Assembly: GCF_014196345.1 (NCBI RefSeq)
Contig: NZ_JACIDN010000007.1
Span: 248,001-312,000 of the forward strand
Origin: Methylobacterium brachythecii
GTDB taxonomy: Bacteria > Pseudomonadota > Alphaproteobacteria > Rhizobiales > Beijerinckiaceae
DNA: 64,000 nucleotides
Direction: 5' to 3'
The notes below the pieces were generated by a model. The model was not told where the DNA came from. It made no database searches and saw only the letters and a program-made list of their open reading frames with translations. Both the position numbers and the translations under genes were made by a program. Every line of letters begins with the position of its first letter. The stretch's first letter is position 1. Positions 1 through 10,300 of the stretch are shown here, in pieces.

Positions 1-462
1 GAAGCCGTAGGGGTCGTAGCGGGGACGCTCGGCACCGTCCCAGAGCCCGACGGCAATCTCGTAGAGCGGCCGGCCCTGGCTCTCGATCGATGCCACGAAG
101 AAGCCGTCCGGATGCACCTTCTCGAAGAGGATGCGCCGATCGCCGATCAGCAGGGTCGCGCCCTTGGCCTCCGGCAGGATCGCGCGCACCTCCCAGCGGC
201 CCTCGGCGACCTGATGCGGCCCGAGGATCGCGAAGGGGTCGCCGTGGTTGGCGCCCATCGCGGCGGCGATGGCATCGGGATGGAGCGTCGAGCCACGCGC
301 CTTGCCGAGAGCCGGGCTTCCGGCCGGCGCCTTCACCGTCTCGGAGCCGGCTTGCGTCGCACCGGTCCTGGAGCCGACGTCACGAGACGCTCCCTCCGCG
401 GGCCGGCCGGTGCTCACCGGGGTGGCAACCTTGGTCGCGAGCTTCTCGTCGGCATCCGTCAT
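1..462 (-). CDS. glgB: 1,4-alpha-glucan branching enzyme, N-terminal part (runs off left edge)
   Basis: GlgB makes the alpha-1,6 branches of glycogen. Only the first 154 codons are present and the frame is open to base 1. After a low-complexity N-terminus of about 50 residues, the sequence around HGDPFAILGPH and the closing DGAERPRYDPYGF match the CBM48/E-set module that precedes the GH13 barrel in GlgB; the catalytic barrel lies outside the window. The ATG at 462 has a good ribosome site (AAGGAGAGG) about 8 bases upstream. It starts 15 bases after the treS-maltokinase stop, so it is the next gene of the same operon and the last step of the GlgE route: branching of the linear maltosyl polymer. 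Confidence 0.9.
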   Translation of the reverse strand, partial: MTDADEKLATKVATPVSTGRPAEGASRDVGSRTGATQAGSETVKAPAGSPALGKARGSTLHPDAIAAAMGANHGDPFAILGPHQVAEGRWEVRAILPEAKGATLLIGDRRILFEKVHPDGFFVASIESQGRPLYEIAVGLWDGAERPRYDPYGF

Positions 463-477
463 CCAGTGACCTCTCCT

Positions 478-3400
478 TCACGAACGCTTGGCTTCGTCCA
501 GAATGTTGAGAACCCCCCGGGCCGGGATTTCGATCCAATCCGGGCGGTTGTTGATCTCGTAATCGACCTCGTACAGCGCCTTCGTGACGAGGCTCAGCTT
601 GAGCAGCCGCTCGAAGGTCGGGCCGTCGGAGACGGCAGCGCGGCTGCCGGCGACGCCGTCGGCATAGCCTTCGAGGAACGAGGCATCGATCATGCCGCGC
701 CAGGCGATGGCCGCATTGCGGGCGCGCTCCTCGCTGTCGCCGAAGCGGCCCGAGATCTCGCGCACGACCGTCTCCGCACCGTAGGCGAAAGAGCGCAACA
801 TGCCCGCGACATCGCGCAGCGGCGTCGACTTAGCTCGGCGCACATCGACCGGACGCGACGGCTCGCCTTCGAAGTCGATGATGACGAGGTCGCCCTCGGA
901 GGCCAGCACCTGCCCGAGGTGGTAGTCGCCGTGGATGCGGGTCTTGTAGGCGCCGATCGGGGGCCGGTCGGACAATTCGTCGATCAGGGCCTCGACCTCG
1001 GCCCGGCGGCTGGCCAGAGCCTGGCTCGCAGGCCCCTGAGCCCAGGCCGCGACCGAGGCGAGGCCGCTAAAGGCGCGCTTCGCCTGGGCCTGCGCATCCG
1101 CGACGAGGGTGGCGAGGTCGTCCTCGCCGAACGGCTCGGCCGCGAAAGCCGGGTCGTCGGTCTTGATGGCGAAGGCCTTGTGCATCTCCGCGGTGCGACG
1201 CCCCAGAAGCTCGGCCCAGCGCAGGTGGTCCTTGAAGGCTTCCTGCGGGTTCGGCGCCTCGCTCTCGGGAGCGAGCACTACGGTGTCGAAGTCGCGGCGC
1301 AGGCCTTCCAGCATCAGCGTCCAGGCATCGCCCTGGTTGCGGACGAAACTCTGCAGCACGGCGAGTGCCGTATGCACCCCGTTCTCGTCGATATGCTCCA
1401 GCGTGCCGAGCAGCTGCGGCGTGTTCGGGAAATGCGCCTGCTCGGTGAGGAAGCGGCCGACCTCGACCTCCGGATGCGTGCCGGCCTGCAACCGGCGCAG
1501 GATCTTGAGCATCGCCTTGGAGCCGAGGGCGATGGAGGTGTTGCTCTGCTCAGCGGAGAGGCGGCGAACCTCCTCGGCCTCGATGACGACGTCGCGATCG
1601 AAAGCCGCCGTCGCCGAGAAGACGAGCTTGCCGCGCTCCGTCTTGATTTCGCGGCCGTCGCGCATGCCGTCGACCAGGCAGATCGCGAATTCGGACGAGG
1701 CGATGGCGCCGTAGAGCAGACCGGTGCGCGGACCGCGCCGGACGCGCGCCACCGCGTGGTCCATCAGATTCTCGTCCTCACGGCCCTCATCGACGCCGAC
1801 CGGCACGAAGTACGAATGCCGCTCGCCGTTCGAGAGCTGGACGTCGAGTTGTGGCAGCAGGAAGCGCGCCTCGCCCTTGGCGTCCAGCGTCGCGCAATCG
1901 GCGACCTGGACACCCTTGATGCGCGAGCCCTTGGCGCCGAACCAGCGGCGGGTCGCCAGGAAGGGCGGGATCACGGTGCGCTCGAAGGCTATGCGCTCCC
2001 GGCCCGCCATCAGCGTCTCGATGCCGCCGGTGAGGACAAGCGTGAACAGCTCGGGCGTCAGCGGCTGGGGGCCGACTTGGCCGGTATCGGCATAGCTCAG
2101 CGAGAACCAGTAGAAGCCGTAGGCCGGCAGGGTTAGCAGGTAGGGCAGATCACCGATGGCCGGAAATTCCGAGCCGCCGGTCAGCTCCACAGGGATGGCG
2201 CCGCGCAGGTCCGACAGATCGAGCTGCACGGCCTGGGGCGCGCGCGAGAGGTTGGCGACGCAGAGGATGCGCTCGTCCTCGAACTCGCGCAGCCAGGCCA
2301 GCACTTTGCGGTTCGACGGATACAGGAACTGGATCCCACCGCGGCCGAGCGCGACGGAGTTGTTGCGGATCGCGATCATGCGCCGCGTCCAGTTCAGAAG
2401 GGACGTCTGCGCCTGGGTCTGCGCCTCGACGTTGATCGCATCGAAGCCGTAGATCGGGTCCTGGATCGAGGGCAGGAACAGCCGCTGCGGGTTGGCACGC
2501 GAGAAGCCGCCATTGCGGTCCGGCGACCATTGCATCGGCGTGCGCACGCCGTCGCGGTCGCCGAGATAGATGTTGTCGCCCATGCCGATCTCGTCACCGT
2601 AATAGAGCACCGGCGTGCCAGGCATCGACAGCACGAGCGACTTCATCAGCTCGATCTTGCGGCGATCGTTCTCCAAGAGCGGCGCGAGGCGGCGGCGGAT
2701 GCCGAGATTGATGCGGGCGCGGCGCTCGGCAGCGTAGAACGACCAGAGGTAGTCACGCTCCTCCGCCGTCACCATTTCGAGCGTCAGCTCGTCGTGGTTG
2801 CGCAGGAAGATCGCCCATTGGCAGCCATCCGGGATTTCCGGCGTCTGGCGCATGATATCGGTGATCGGGTGCCGGTCCTCGCGGGCGATCGCCATGTACA
2901 TGCGCGGCATCAGCGGGAAGTGGAATGCCATGTGGCATTCGTCGCCATCGCCGAAATACTGCGCGGTTTCTTCGGGCCACTGGTTGGCCTCGGCGAGCAG
3001 CATGCGGTCGGGATAGCTGACATCGAGCGCCGCGCGGATCTTCTTGATGACCGTGTGGGTCTCGTGAAGGTTCTCGCAGTTCGTGCCCTCGCGCTCGACT
3101 AGGTAGGGGATCGCGTCGAGCCGCAGGCCATCGACGCCCATGTCGAGCCAATAGCGCATCGTCTCGATGACGGCGTCGAGCACCTTCGGATTGTCGAAGT
3201 TCAGGTCCGGCTGGTGCGAGTAGAAGCGGTGCCAGAAATACTGCTTGGCGACCGGATCCCAGGTCCAGTTCGAGGTCTCGGTGTCGAGGAAGATGATGCG
3301 CGTGTCGCCGTAGGGCTCGTCGGTGTCCGACCAGACGTAGAAGTCGCGCTCGGGGCTGCCGGGAGGCGCCTCACGGGCGGCCTGGAACCAGGGATGCTGA

Positions 3401-3729
3401 TCCGAGGTGTGGTTGATGACGAGCTCGGTGATGACGCGCAGGTCGCGCGCATGCGCTTCCTCGACGAACCGCTTGAAGTCCTCCATCGTGCCGTAGGAGG
3501 GGTTTATACCCTCGTAATCGGCGATGTCGTAGCCGTCGTCGCGCAGGGGCGACGGGTAGAACGGCATCACCCAGATCGCGGTGACGCCGAGGTCCCGCAC
3601 GTAGTCGAGCCGCTGGGTCAGCCCCTCGAAATCGCCGATCCCGTCATTGTTCGAGTCGAAAAACGACTTGACGTGGATCTGGTAGATGATGGCGTCGCGG
3701 TACCATTGGGGATCACTGCGATCGATCAT
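478..3729 (-). CDS. treS: Trehalose synthase / maltokinase fusion (TreS-Mak)
   Basis: Bifunctional cytoplasmic protein of 1083 residues. The N-terminal half is GH13 trehalose synthase (trehalose to maltose), with ELVINHTS (region I), GLRLDAIP (nucleophile Asp), LLAEANQWPEE (acid/base Glu) and FLRNHDEL (region IV). The C-terminal half, from about residue 640 (RRWFGAKG), is maltokinase, which makes maltose-1-phosphate; it has the aminoglycoside-phosphotransferase-like IHGDYHLGQVL and IDFEGEP motifs. TreS-Mak (Pep2) fusions are known in proteobacteria. A GTG at 3867 would add 46 residues, but that stretch is non-homologous and made of two hairpins, so I prefer ATG 3729 at MIDRSDPQWYRDAI. The ribosome site there is weak. 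The product feeds GlgE encoded just upstream. Confidence 0.95.
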   Translation of the reverse strand: MIDRSDPQWYRDAIIYQIHVKSFFDSNNDGIGDFEGLTQRLDYVRDLGVTAIWVMPFYPSPLRDDGYDIADYEGINPSYGTMEDFKRFVEEAHARDLRVITELVINHTSDQHPWFQAAREAPPGSPERDFYVWSDTDEPYGDTRIIFLDTETSNWTWDPVAKQYFWHRFYSHQPDLNFDNPKVLDAVIETMRYWLDMGVDGLRLDAIPYLVEREGTNCENLHETHTVIKKIRAALDVSYPDRMLLAEANQWPEETAQYFGDGDECHMAFHFPLMPRMYMAIAREDRHPITDIMRQTPEIPDGCQWAIFLRNHDELTLEMVTAEERDYLWSFYAAERRARINLGIRRRLAPLLENDRRKIELMKSLVLSMPGTPVLYYGDEIGMGDNIYLGDRDGVRTPMQWSPDRNGGFSRANPQRLFLPSIQDPIYGFDAINVEAQTQAQTSLLNWTRRMIAIRNNSVALGRGGIQFLYPSNRKVLAWLREFEDERILCVANLSRAPQAVQLDLSDLRGAIPVELTGGSEFPAIGDLPYLLTLPAYGFYWFSLSYADTGQVGPQPLTPELFTLVLTGGIETLMAGRERIAFERTVIPPFLATRRWFGAKGSRIKGVQVADCATLDAKGEARFLLPQLDVQLSNGERHSYFVPVGVDEGREDENLMDHAVARVRRGPRTGLLYGAIASSEFAICLVDGMRDGREIKTERGKLVFSATAAFDRDVVIEAEEVRRLSAEQSNTSIALGSKAMLKILRRLQAGTHPEVEVGRFLTEQAHFPNTPQLLGTLEHIDENGVHTALAVLQSFVRNQGDAWTLMLEGLRRDFDTVVLAPESEAPNPQEAFKDHLRWAELLGRRTAEMHKAFAIKTDDPAFAAEPFGEDDLATLVADAQAQAKRAFSGLASVAAWAQGPASQALASRRAEVEALIDELSDRPPIGAYKTRIHGDYHLGQVLASEGDLVIIDFEGEPSRPVDVRRAKSTPLRDVAGMLRSFAYGAETVVREISGRFGDSEERARNAAIAWRGMIDASFLEGYADGVAGSRAAVSDGPTFERLLKLSLVTKALYEVDYEINNRPDWIEIPARGVLNILDEAKRS

Positions 3730-3893
3730 CCGTCGCTGCCTCAGTCTCGGTTCGAGGGCATCTGTGTCGACCTTCCAGCCCGGATCTGAGACCGGGCACG
3801 AAGGCGGTGCGGCTTCGGCCGCATCTCTTGCCGGCGACGCGTTACCCGAAGGGCCCTGCGTCGCCACGGGGCAACCGGGTTACACGCCCGGTC
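3730..3893 (-). other. Structured spacer between glgE and treS-mak
   Basis: The 164-base spacer can form two hairpins. One has perfect 6-base arms (3874-3879 with 3887-3892) directly after the glgE stop. The other has perfect 8-base arms (3833-3840 with 3858-3865), extendable past a 4-base bulge by a further 5 pairs (3828-3832 with 3870-3874), which would compete with the first. There is no T-run, so a rho-independent terminator is unlikely. It may stabilise or partly stop the mRNA, or be an interspersed palindromic repeat. It is open in the treS frame, which creates an apparent N-terminal extension. Confidence 0.5.
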
Positions 3894-6800
3894 TCATTGC
3901 GCAACCCGCTGCGGCACCTTGAGCCGCCAGATCACGCAGGAGCGCTCGGCCGGATCGAGGGCGATGCGGTGGCCGCGCCCGCGCAGCTCGAAGGTGTAGC
4001 CTTCGAGCAGATCCTCGACCTCCAGCGCGCCATCGTCAGGCAGGCCGAACAGCCAGAGCGGGATCTCGTAAGAGCATTCCTGGCGGCTCTTCGGATCGAG
4101 GTTCACCATCGTGAAGACGCAGTTGTCGCCATCGGGCGTCATCTTGGCGTAGGCGATGACGTTGCCGTTGTCCGCGCCGGTGAAGGTCACGTTGCGGAAG
4201 TCGTGCAATGCCGGATTGTCCTGGCGAATCCGATTGAGCTTGATGATGTGCTCGCGGATGTTGCCGGGACGATCCTCGTCCCAGGCCTTCAGCTCGTATT
4301 TTTCCGAGTTCAGGTACTCTTCCTTGCCCGGATACGGCGCGGCCTCGCACAGCTCGAAGCCGGCATAGATGCCGTAAACCGAGGAGAGCGTCGCCGCGAG
4401 CGTGGCGCGCACGACGAAGCCTGGGCGCCCGCTGGTCTGCAGGTAATACGGGTTGATGTCCGGCGTATTGGCAAAGAAGTTCGGGCGGTAATACTCGCCC
4501 ATCTCGCCGGCCAACTCGACCGCATAGTCGATGAGCTCCTGCTTCGTATTGCGCCAGGTGAAGTAGGTGTAGCTCTGCTGGTAGCCGGCCTTGGCGAGCT
4601 TCTTCATCATCTTTGGCCGGGTGAAGGCCTCGGCCAGGAAGATCGCGTCGGGATAGCGGCCGTTCACTTCCGCCAGCATCCACTCCCAGAACGGGATCGG
4701 CTTGGTGTGCGGGTTGTCGACGCGGAAGATGCGCACGCCGAGCGCGCACCAGCCCATCACGATGTCGCGCAGCTCGGTCCAGAGCGAGGGCAGCGCGCCG
4801 CCGTAGAAATGGACGTTCGAGATGTCCTCGTATTTCTTGGGCGGATTCTCGGCGAATTTCAGGGTGCCGTCCGGCCGCCACTCGAACCACTCGGGATGGC
4901 TCTTAATCCAGGGATGATCGGGCGAGCACTGGATCGCGAAATCAAGGGCAATCTCCATGCCGTTGGCATGGCTCGCCGCGACGAGCTGCCGGAAGTCGGC
5001 CAGCGTGCCGAGGTCTGGGTGAACCGCCTCGTGGCCGCCCTCCTCCGTCCCGACGGCGTAGACCGAACCGACATCGCCGGGCTCGGCCTTCAGCGTGTTG
5101 TTCTTGCCCTTGCGGTTGGTGCGCCCGATCGGGTGGATCGGCGTGAAGTAAAGCACGTCGAAGCCGAGCTGGCGGATCCAGGGCAGGCGCCGGATCACGT
5201 CCTGGAAGGTGCCGTGCCGGTTCGGTTCGCCCGATTGCGAGCGAGGGAAGATCTCGTACCAGGCCGAGAACCGCGCCGCGAGGCGGTCGGCGATCACCGG
5301 GATCGACACCGGATAGCGAGAGAGGTTCACGCGCTCGGCATTGCGCCGGATCAGCGTGCTCGCCTCCGGTGCCAGCAGCTTGTCGAGCACCGCAGCCGAG
5401 CCTTCCTGCTCGGCCGACAGCGCCGAGACGAGCGCCGCGAGCCGCTCGCGATCACGCCCGACCGCGAGGCCGGTCGCGGTCTGGGCCAGCTTCACGCCCT
5501 CGATCGTCTCTAGGCGGACGTCGACGCCGGCATCGCGCTTCTTGAGCGTGTCGCGCACCCACGAGGAGAAGCCGTCGCGCCAGCCCTCAATGGTGAACTC
5601 GTAGCGGGCATTCCGCTCCAGCGGGAATTGGCCGGCCCAGCGATCGTTGTCGACGAAGACCATCGGATCACGACGCCATTCGGTCTCGCCGACGATGCGC
5701 GAGATGATCGCCGCGTCGATGATCTCGTGGCCATCCGAGAAGATGTCGGCCTCGACCCGCACCGACTCGCCGACGACCCGCTTCGCCGCCGAGCGGCCGC
5801 CATCGATCTCGGGCGTGACGGCCTCGATCACGACGCGGCCCTCGCCGGTCGGCTTCGTGGGCTTCGGCGCGGATTTCTCCTTCGGCGCATCGGCGGCGAG
5901 GATGCGCAGCTCGCCGGGCAGCAGGTCGATGCCCGCGCCCGGATGGAAGGCGATCGGGTCGGCCTCGGGCGTGCGGTCGACGAAGGCACCGAGCCGGCCG
6001 CCGGTCCGCGCGATCAGCCGCCCGGCATCCACCGGCACGGGGCGGTTGGACGGGTTGTAGAGCACGAGCGTGCCGTGGGTCGCCGAGGCCGGGTGGCCGG
6101 TATCGCTCCGGAACAGCGCGACGTAGGGCGCATCCGGCGAGGAGATCCGCGCCTGGAACCCCTCGACATTGGCCGAGAGCAGCTCGGCCTTGAGCGCGTT
6201 GATCGCCTTGATCGAGGCGGAGATGTCGATGCCGGTATCGTGCTCGCGGGAGCCCGGGGTAGTGTCGACGACGTGCAGGGCGCGGCGATAGCCCCATTCA
6301 TACCCGATCGGCATCAATACGCCGGCCGAGAAGAAGGCCGAGAGCGCATAGCGCGTCTTCAACTTCGCGGCGATCGCGCCCGCATCGCCGGGGATGCCGG
6401 CGGCAAGGCGCTGCATGTCGTGGTTTTCGGGGAAGGCGATCGAGGGCGCGATGACCCGCAGCCGATCGTACTGTTCCAGCGCCCAGGGTGCCTTCAGGTC
6501 CCACCAGGCGAAGGAGTTGAACAGGTAGTCGAAGCCGGCGCCGGCGGTCGATTGCGCCTCCTCGAAGGTGCAGCCGAGGGTCTCGGCGGCGAACAGCGTG
6601 TCCGGTTCACGCTTCTTGGCCGCGGCAATCAGCGCGCGCCAGACATCGGCCGGCACCTTGTAGGCGGCATCGCACCGGAAGCCGCGCACGCCGAGGCTCT
6701 GGAGCCGGCCGATATAGGCGTCGAAGATGCGCGTCAGCTCATGCCGGGCGTGATCGGAATGGTAGTCCAACTCGATCAGATCGCCCCAGACGGTCTTCTT

Positions 6801-7289
6801 CGACGGGTCGTCGGGATCGACCGCGCCCGGGCTGACCGGGTGGCCCTCGCCGTCGCGCAGGAACAGGTCCGGTCGCTCCTGCAGCAGGCGGGCATTGTCG
6901 GCGGTGTGGTTGACGACGAGGTCGGTCATCACCCCGACGCCCTGCGCCTCCGCAGCGCGGCAGAAGCGGGCGATCTGCTCGTCATCCGACGTGCCGTCGT
7001 GATCGCGAAACCGCTCGTCGAGCTTTTCGGGGTCCTGCACCGCGTAGAGGCTGCGCGAGCCGCCGGTCTGGTGGAACGGGTTCAGGTAGATCCAGTCGAA
7101 GCCGAGGCCGGCGATGCGCGGTAACTCCGCCGTCCAGGCCGAAACCGTCCCGACGAGCAGCGGAAACAGATTGTAGATCCGTGGCCCCTGGGCGCGCGGC
7201 GCCAGGTTGGCCGGCAGGGCGACGGAACCCGCGTCGGTCCGCGTCGCGGCGCCCGTCTGGGCGCCCTTGGGCGTCGTCGGTGCGTTCAT
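3894..7289 (-). CDS. glgE: Maltose-1-phosphate maltosyltransferase with an extra N-terminal GH13 domain
   Basis: GlgE extends alpha-1,4-glucan with maltosyl units from maltose-1-phosphate. This protein has 1131 residues, against about 660-700 for classical GlgE. Residues 484-1131 are a complete GlgE: the N-terminal domain (VVIEAVTPEIDGG), then GH13 with D858 in FRVDNPH, E887 in LAEAFTRP and D944 in NTPD. Residues about 36-468 are a second alpha-amylase-like domain with its own full set: DLVVNH (123-128), D207 in GFRCDAAY, E236 in AAETLG and NHD (289-291). A Pro/Lys linker (469-483) joins them. ATG 7289 is chosen because GAGGGAGG lies just upstream; a longer frame to 7508 overlaps the preceding gene. 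The role of the first domain is unknown; trimming or priming of glucan is possible. Confidence 0.93.
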   Translation of the reverse strand: MNAPTTPKGAQTGAATRTDAGSVALPANLAPRAQGPRIYNLFPLLVGTVSAWTAELPRIAGLGFDWIYLNPFHQTGGSRSLYAVQDPEKLDERFRDHDGTSDDEQIARFCRAAEAQGVGVMTDLVVNHTADNARLLQERPDLFLRDGEGHPVSPGAVDPDDPSKKTVWGDLIELDYHSDHARHELTRIFDAYIGRLQSLGVRGFRCDAAYKVPADVWRALIAAAKKREPDTLFAAETLGCTFEEAQSTAGAGFDYLFNSFAWWDLKAPWALEQYDRLRVIAPSIAFPENHDMQRLAAGIPGDAGAIAAKLKTRYALSAFFSAGVLMPIGYEWGYRRALHVVDTTPGSREHDTGIDISASIKAINALKAELLSANVEGFQARISSPDAPYVALFRSDTGHPASATHGTLVLYNPSNRPVPVDAGRLIARTGGRLGAFVDRTPEADPIAFHPGAGIDLLPGELRILAADAPKEKSAPKPTKPTGEGRVVIEAVTPEIDGGRSAAKRVVGESVRVEADIFSDGHEIIDAAIISRIVGETEWRRDPMVFVDNDRWAGQFPLERNARYEFTIEGWRDGFSSWVRDTLKKRDAGVDVRLETIEGVKLAQTATGLAVGRDRERLAALVSALSAEQEGSAAVLDKLLAPEASTLIRRNAERVNLSRYPVSIPVIADRLAARFSAWYEIFPRSQSGEPNRHGTFQDVIRRLPWIRQLGFDVLYFTPIHPIGRTNRKGKNNTLKAEPGDVGSVYAVGTEEGGHEAVHPDLGTLADFRQLVAASHANGMEIALDFAIQCSPDHPWIKSHPEWFEWRPDGTLKFAENPPKKYEDISNVHFYGGALPSLWTELRDIVMGWCALGVRIFRVDNPHTKPIPFWEWMLAEVNGRYPDAIFLAEAFTRPKMMKKLAKAGYQQSYTYFTWRNTKQELIDYAVELAGEMGEYYRPNFFANTPDINPYYLQTSGRPGFVVRATLAATLSSVYGIYAGFELCEAAPYPGKEEYLNSEKYELKAWDEDRPGNIREHIIKLNRIRQDNPALHDFRNVTFTGADNGNVIAYAKMTPDGDNCVFTMVNLDPKSRQECSYEIPLWLFGLPDDGALEVEDLLEGYTFELRGRGHRIALDPAERSCVIWRLKVPQRVAQ

Positions 7290-7345
7290 GATCGGCCTCC
7301 CTCGCGCGGTGTCGCGCGTCGTCCCATGAAGTAAGTCGGTGAGGC

Positions 7346-10300
7346 TCAGGCGGTTCGCCTGAGCACGGCAAAGGGCAGCGCCGCGAACAGCGCGCCGAGA
7401 TCCAGGTAGCCGTCCTCGTCCGAATGGCCGGCCCCCGAGAGGATGTCGGTCCAGCGGCTGCCTTCGGGCACCCCTAGGCGGGTGCCGCGGAAGGCATCGC
7501 CCGACCATGTCCGGTCGCCGAGGAGCCGCCCGACGAGGCGCGGAACGGCCACCAGCAGGTCGCCCTCCCCGTCTTCATCCGCAGAGCGCAGGAACGCGAC
7601 GACGTGGTTCGCACGCTCGCCCGACGCGTCGAGGGCCTGGTAGCCGGCATCGGCATAGAAGGACGGGTGCGCGGCCCGGTCCGCCAGCAGCCGCGCCAGC
7701 GTCGCCTGCTTGATGCGGCCATCCTGCCAGTTCGCGAGCAAGTCGGCCGGCGCAGCTTCCCCGGAGACGGCCTCGGCCCGCGCGCCGTAATCGACCGGGC
7801 GCCGGTTGTCGGGGTCGACGAAGGAGAAGTCCCAGAACTCGGTGCCCTGGTACACGTCCGGGATGCCCGGAAGCGTCGCCTTCAACACCGTGCGTCCGAG
7901 CCCGGCGATCATGCCGAGATGCGCGAGCCGCCGCGCGAAGGGGCGCACCCGGGCCAGGAAGTCCGAGCCCGGCGCGACGAGCTTTTCGAAAAGCGCGTGC
8001 ACCGCCCCCTCGTAGGCCTCGTCGACGTTCACCCAGCTCGAATAGCGCTTGGCTTCGCGCAGGGCCTTCTCGGCATAGGCGTCGAGGCGCTCGCGGAAGC
8101 TCTCGATGGCCGCGGCATCGTCGCCGTCGAGCAGTTCGAGCGGCCAGGCGCCGAGGATGGCCTGCAGGAACATCCACTGGTCGTTGCGGTCCGGTGCCGG
8201 CTCGTCTTCGATGGTGGCGAGATGCGGCTCGGCGGCGCGGCGCCAGGCGTCCCAGGCGCGAGCCCAGTCCTCAGGCAGCTCCGAGAGCACGAGCAGCCGC
8301 GAACGCGCATCCTCACCGCGCTTGGTGTCGTGCGTCGCCGTGGTGATCATGGCGTTCGGCCAGTCCCGGGCGCGGGCAGCCTGCAGCGCGTGGAAGTGGG
8401 GGATCTCGATGCCGTACTCGCCGGGATCGCCGCCGACCTCGTTGAGGGCCAACAGCTCGCTGAACCGGTAGAACAAGGTGTCTTCGAGGCTCTTGGCCAT
8501 GACCGGGCCGGTGAGCTGTTGGAAGCGGCGACGGAAGCGCAGGATCACCCGCGGCTCCGGGCCGCGTCCGGTCGTATCGATGCGGCCGAGCAGGGCGTCC
8601 GCGGCGAAGTCGTGCACCGACCGATCGGGCAGCACGCTCCAGCGCTTCGCCTTGCGCACGGTCTGCTCGACGAGCTGGATGTCCTCTTGATCGACGTCGC
8701 TCTCGTCGAGATCGGGCGGCAGGTAGGATCGATAGGTCGGGAAGCGCGCGACGATCTCGATCAGAGCGCGGCGGATCGCGTTCAGCGAGAAGTCGCGGGT
8801 GCGCCGGTCGGCATCGGCGATGGCCTTGAGGTCGCCGGTGAGCACTTCGAGCTCGCTGGCGAAGCTCGTCTCAAGGATCTCGGCCTTGGCCCCGCGCAGC
8901 TGGAACTTGTAGGGCTCGTCGACGCCCGTCGCCCACTGATAAAATTTCTGGATGCGCGGCTTGAGTGCCTGATCGACGAACAGGCCGTCGAGCTGGTTGA
9001 GCGCGTCGTAGCCGGTGGTGCCAGCGACGGGCCACGGCCGCAGCCGTTCGCCGGGCTCCAGGATCTTCTCGACGACCACGAAGAAGCCGGGACCGACGGC
9101 CGCCTGCAGGGCGCGGGCATAGCCGAGCGGGTCGGCGAGCCCGTCGATGTGATCGATGCGCAGGCCGTCGATGCGGCCCTCGCCGACCAGCCGGAACAGC
9201 AGCGCGTGCGACTTTCGGAAGATGTCCGACTTCTCGACGCGCAATCCGGCGAGCGAGTTCACGTCAAAGAAGCGCCGGTAATTGATGTCGCTCGACGCGA
9301 TCCGCCAATGAGCCAGCCGGTAGGACTGGCTCTCCAGCAGGCGATGCAGGGGCCCGAACGAGTCGGGATAGTCCTTGTTGCCGTTGAGCAGATGCAGCGC
9401 GCGGTAGATCGCAGCGGCGATCTGCGGCGAGGCGCGGACTGCGTCGGCAAGGTCCTGCTTCAAGGCCTCGGCCTCGGCGGGAAGAGCTCGGCGGCGCTCG
9501 GGGTTGGTCTCTTCGCCCATGCCCCGCAGGCGTTCGGAGACTTCGAGCACGTCGGCGGAAGGGTCGTCGCCGACCTCGCCGAGGGCCGCAAGCGCCCGGT
9601 TGAGGATCGCTGGGTAGTAGAGCGGGCAGATCGGGAACTCGTGCTCGTAGTGCCAGACGCTGAAGGCGCCCTTGGCCTCGTCGAACTTCAATTCCAGCGT
9701 GCCCTTCTCCAGGGCGTCGCCGTAGCGCTCGCCGAGGAAGGGGATGACGAGCTTGCCGTTGGCGCCGAGCCGCTCCCAATCGATGTCGAAAGCGTGCGCG
9801 AAGGGCGAGAGGCCGCCCCATTCGAGCACCGAGAGCCACCACGGGTTGTCGGCGCCGCCGACGCCCATGTGGTTCGGGACGATGTCGACGAGGAGCTTGA
9901 GGCCGTTGGCTTTGAGCGCATCGGAGAAGGCGATGAAGCCCGCCGCGCCGCCGATCTCGGGATTGATTTGCGAGTGGTCGACGATGTCGTAGCCATGGGT
10001 CGAGCCGGGCCGCGCCGTCTGCAGCGGTGAGGCGTAGACGTGGCTGATGCCGAGCTGGGCGAGATAGGGAACGATCGCCTCGGCATCCGCGAAGGTGAAG
10101 CCTTCGTAGAATTGCAGCCGATAGGTCGCCCGCGGCGGGGGCGAGTTGAGCCGGGCGGCACCCGAGCGCGGACCGCGATCCTCGCCCGCCAGCGACGCGG
10201 CGAGCTTGGCCAGTGGGCCTCCGGGAGCGGCGATCGCCTCCAGGGTGCGATCGAGCTTGCGCCGCCAGTTGGGATGACCCTCGGTCGAGCCCGGCACGTT

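Noticed and set aside
3730-3867. N-terminal extension of TreS from GTG 3867
   Set aside because: The stretch consists of hairpin-forming sequence without homology; family members start near MIDRSDPQWYRDAI. A weak ribosome site at 3729 leaves some doubt.
7290-7508. Extension of GlgE to 7508
   Set aside because: It overlaps the C-terminus of TreY, has no homology, and a strong ribosome site precedes ATG 7289.
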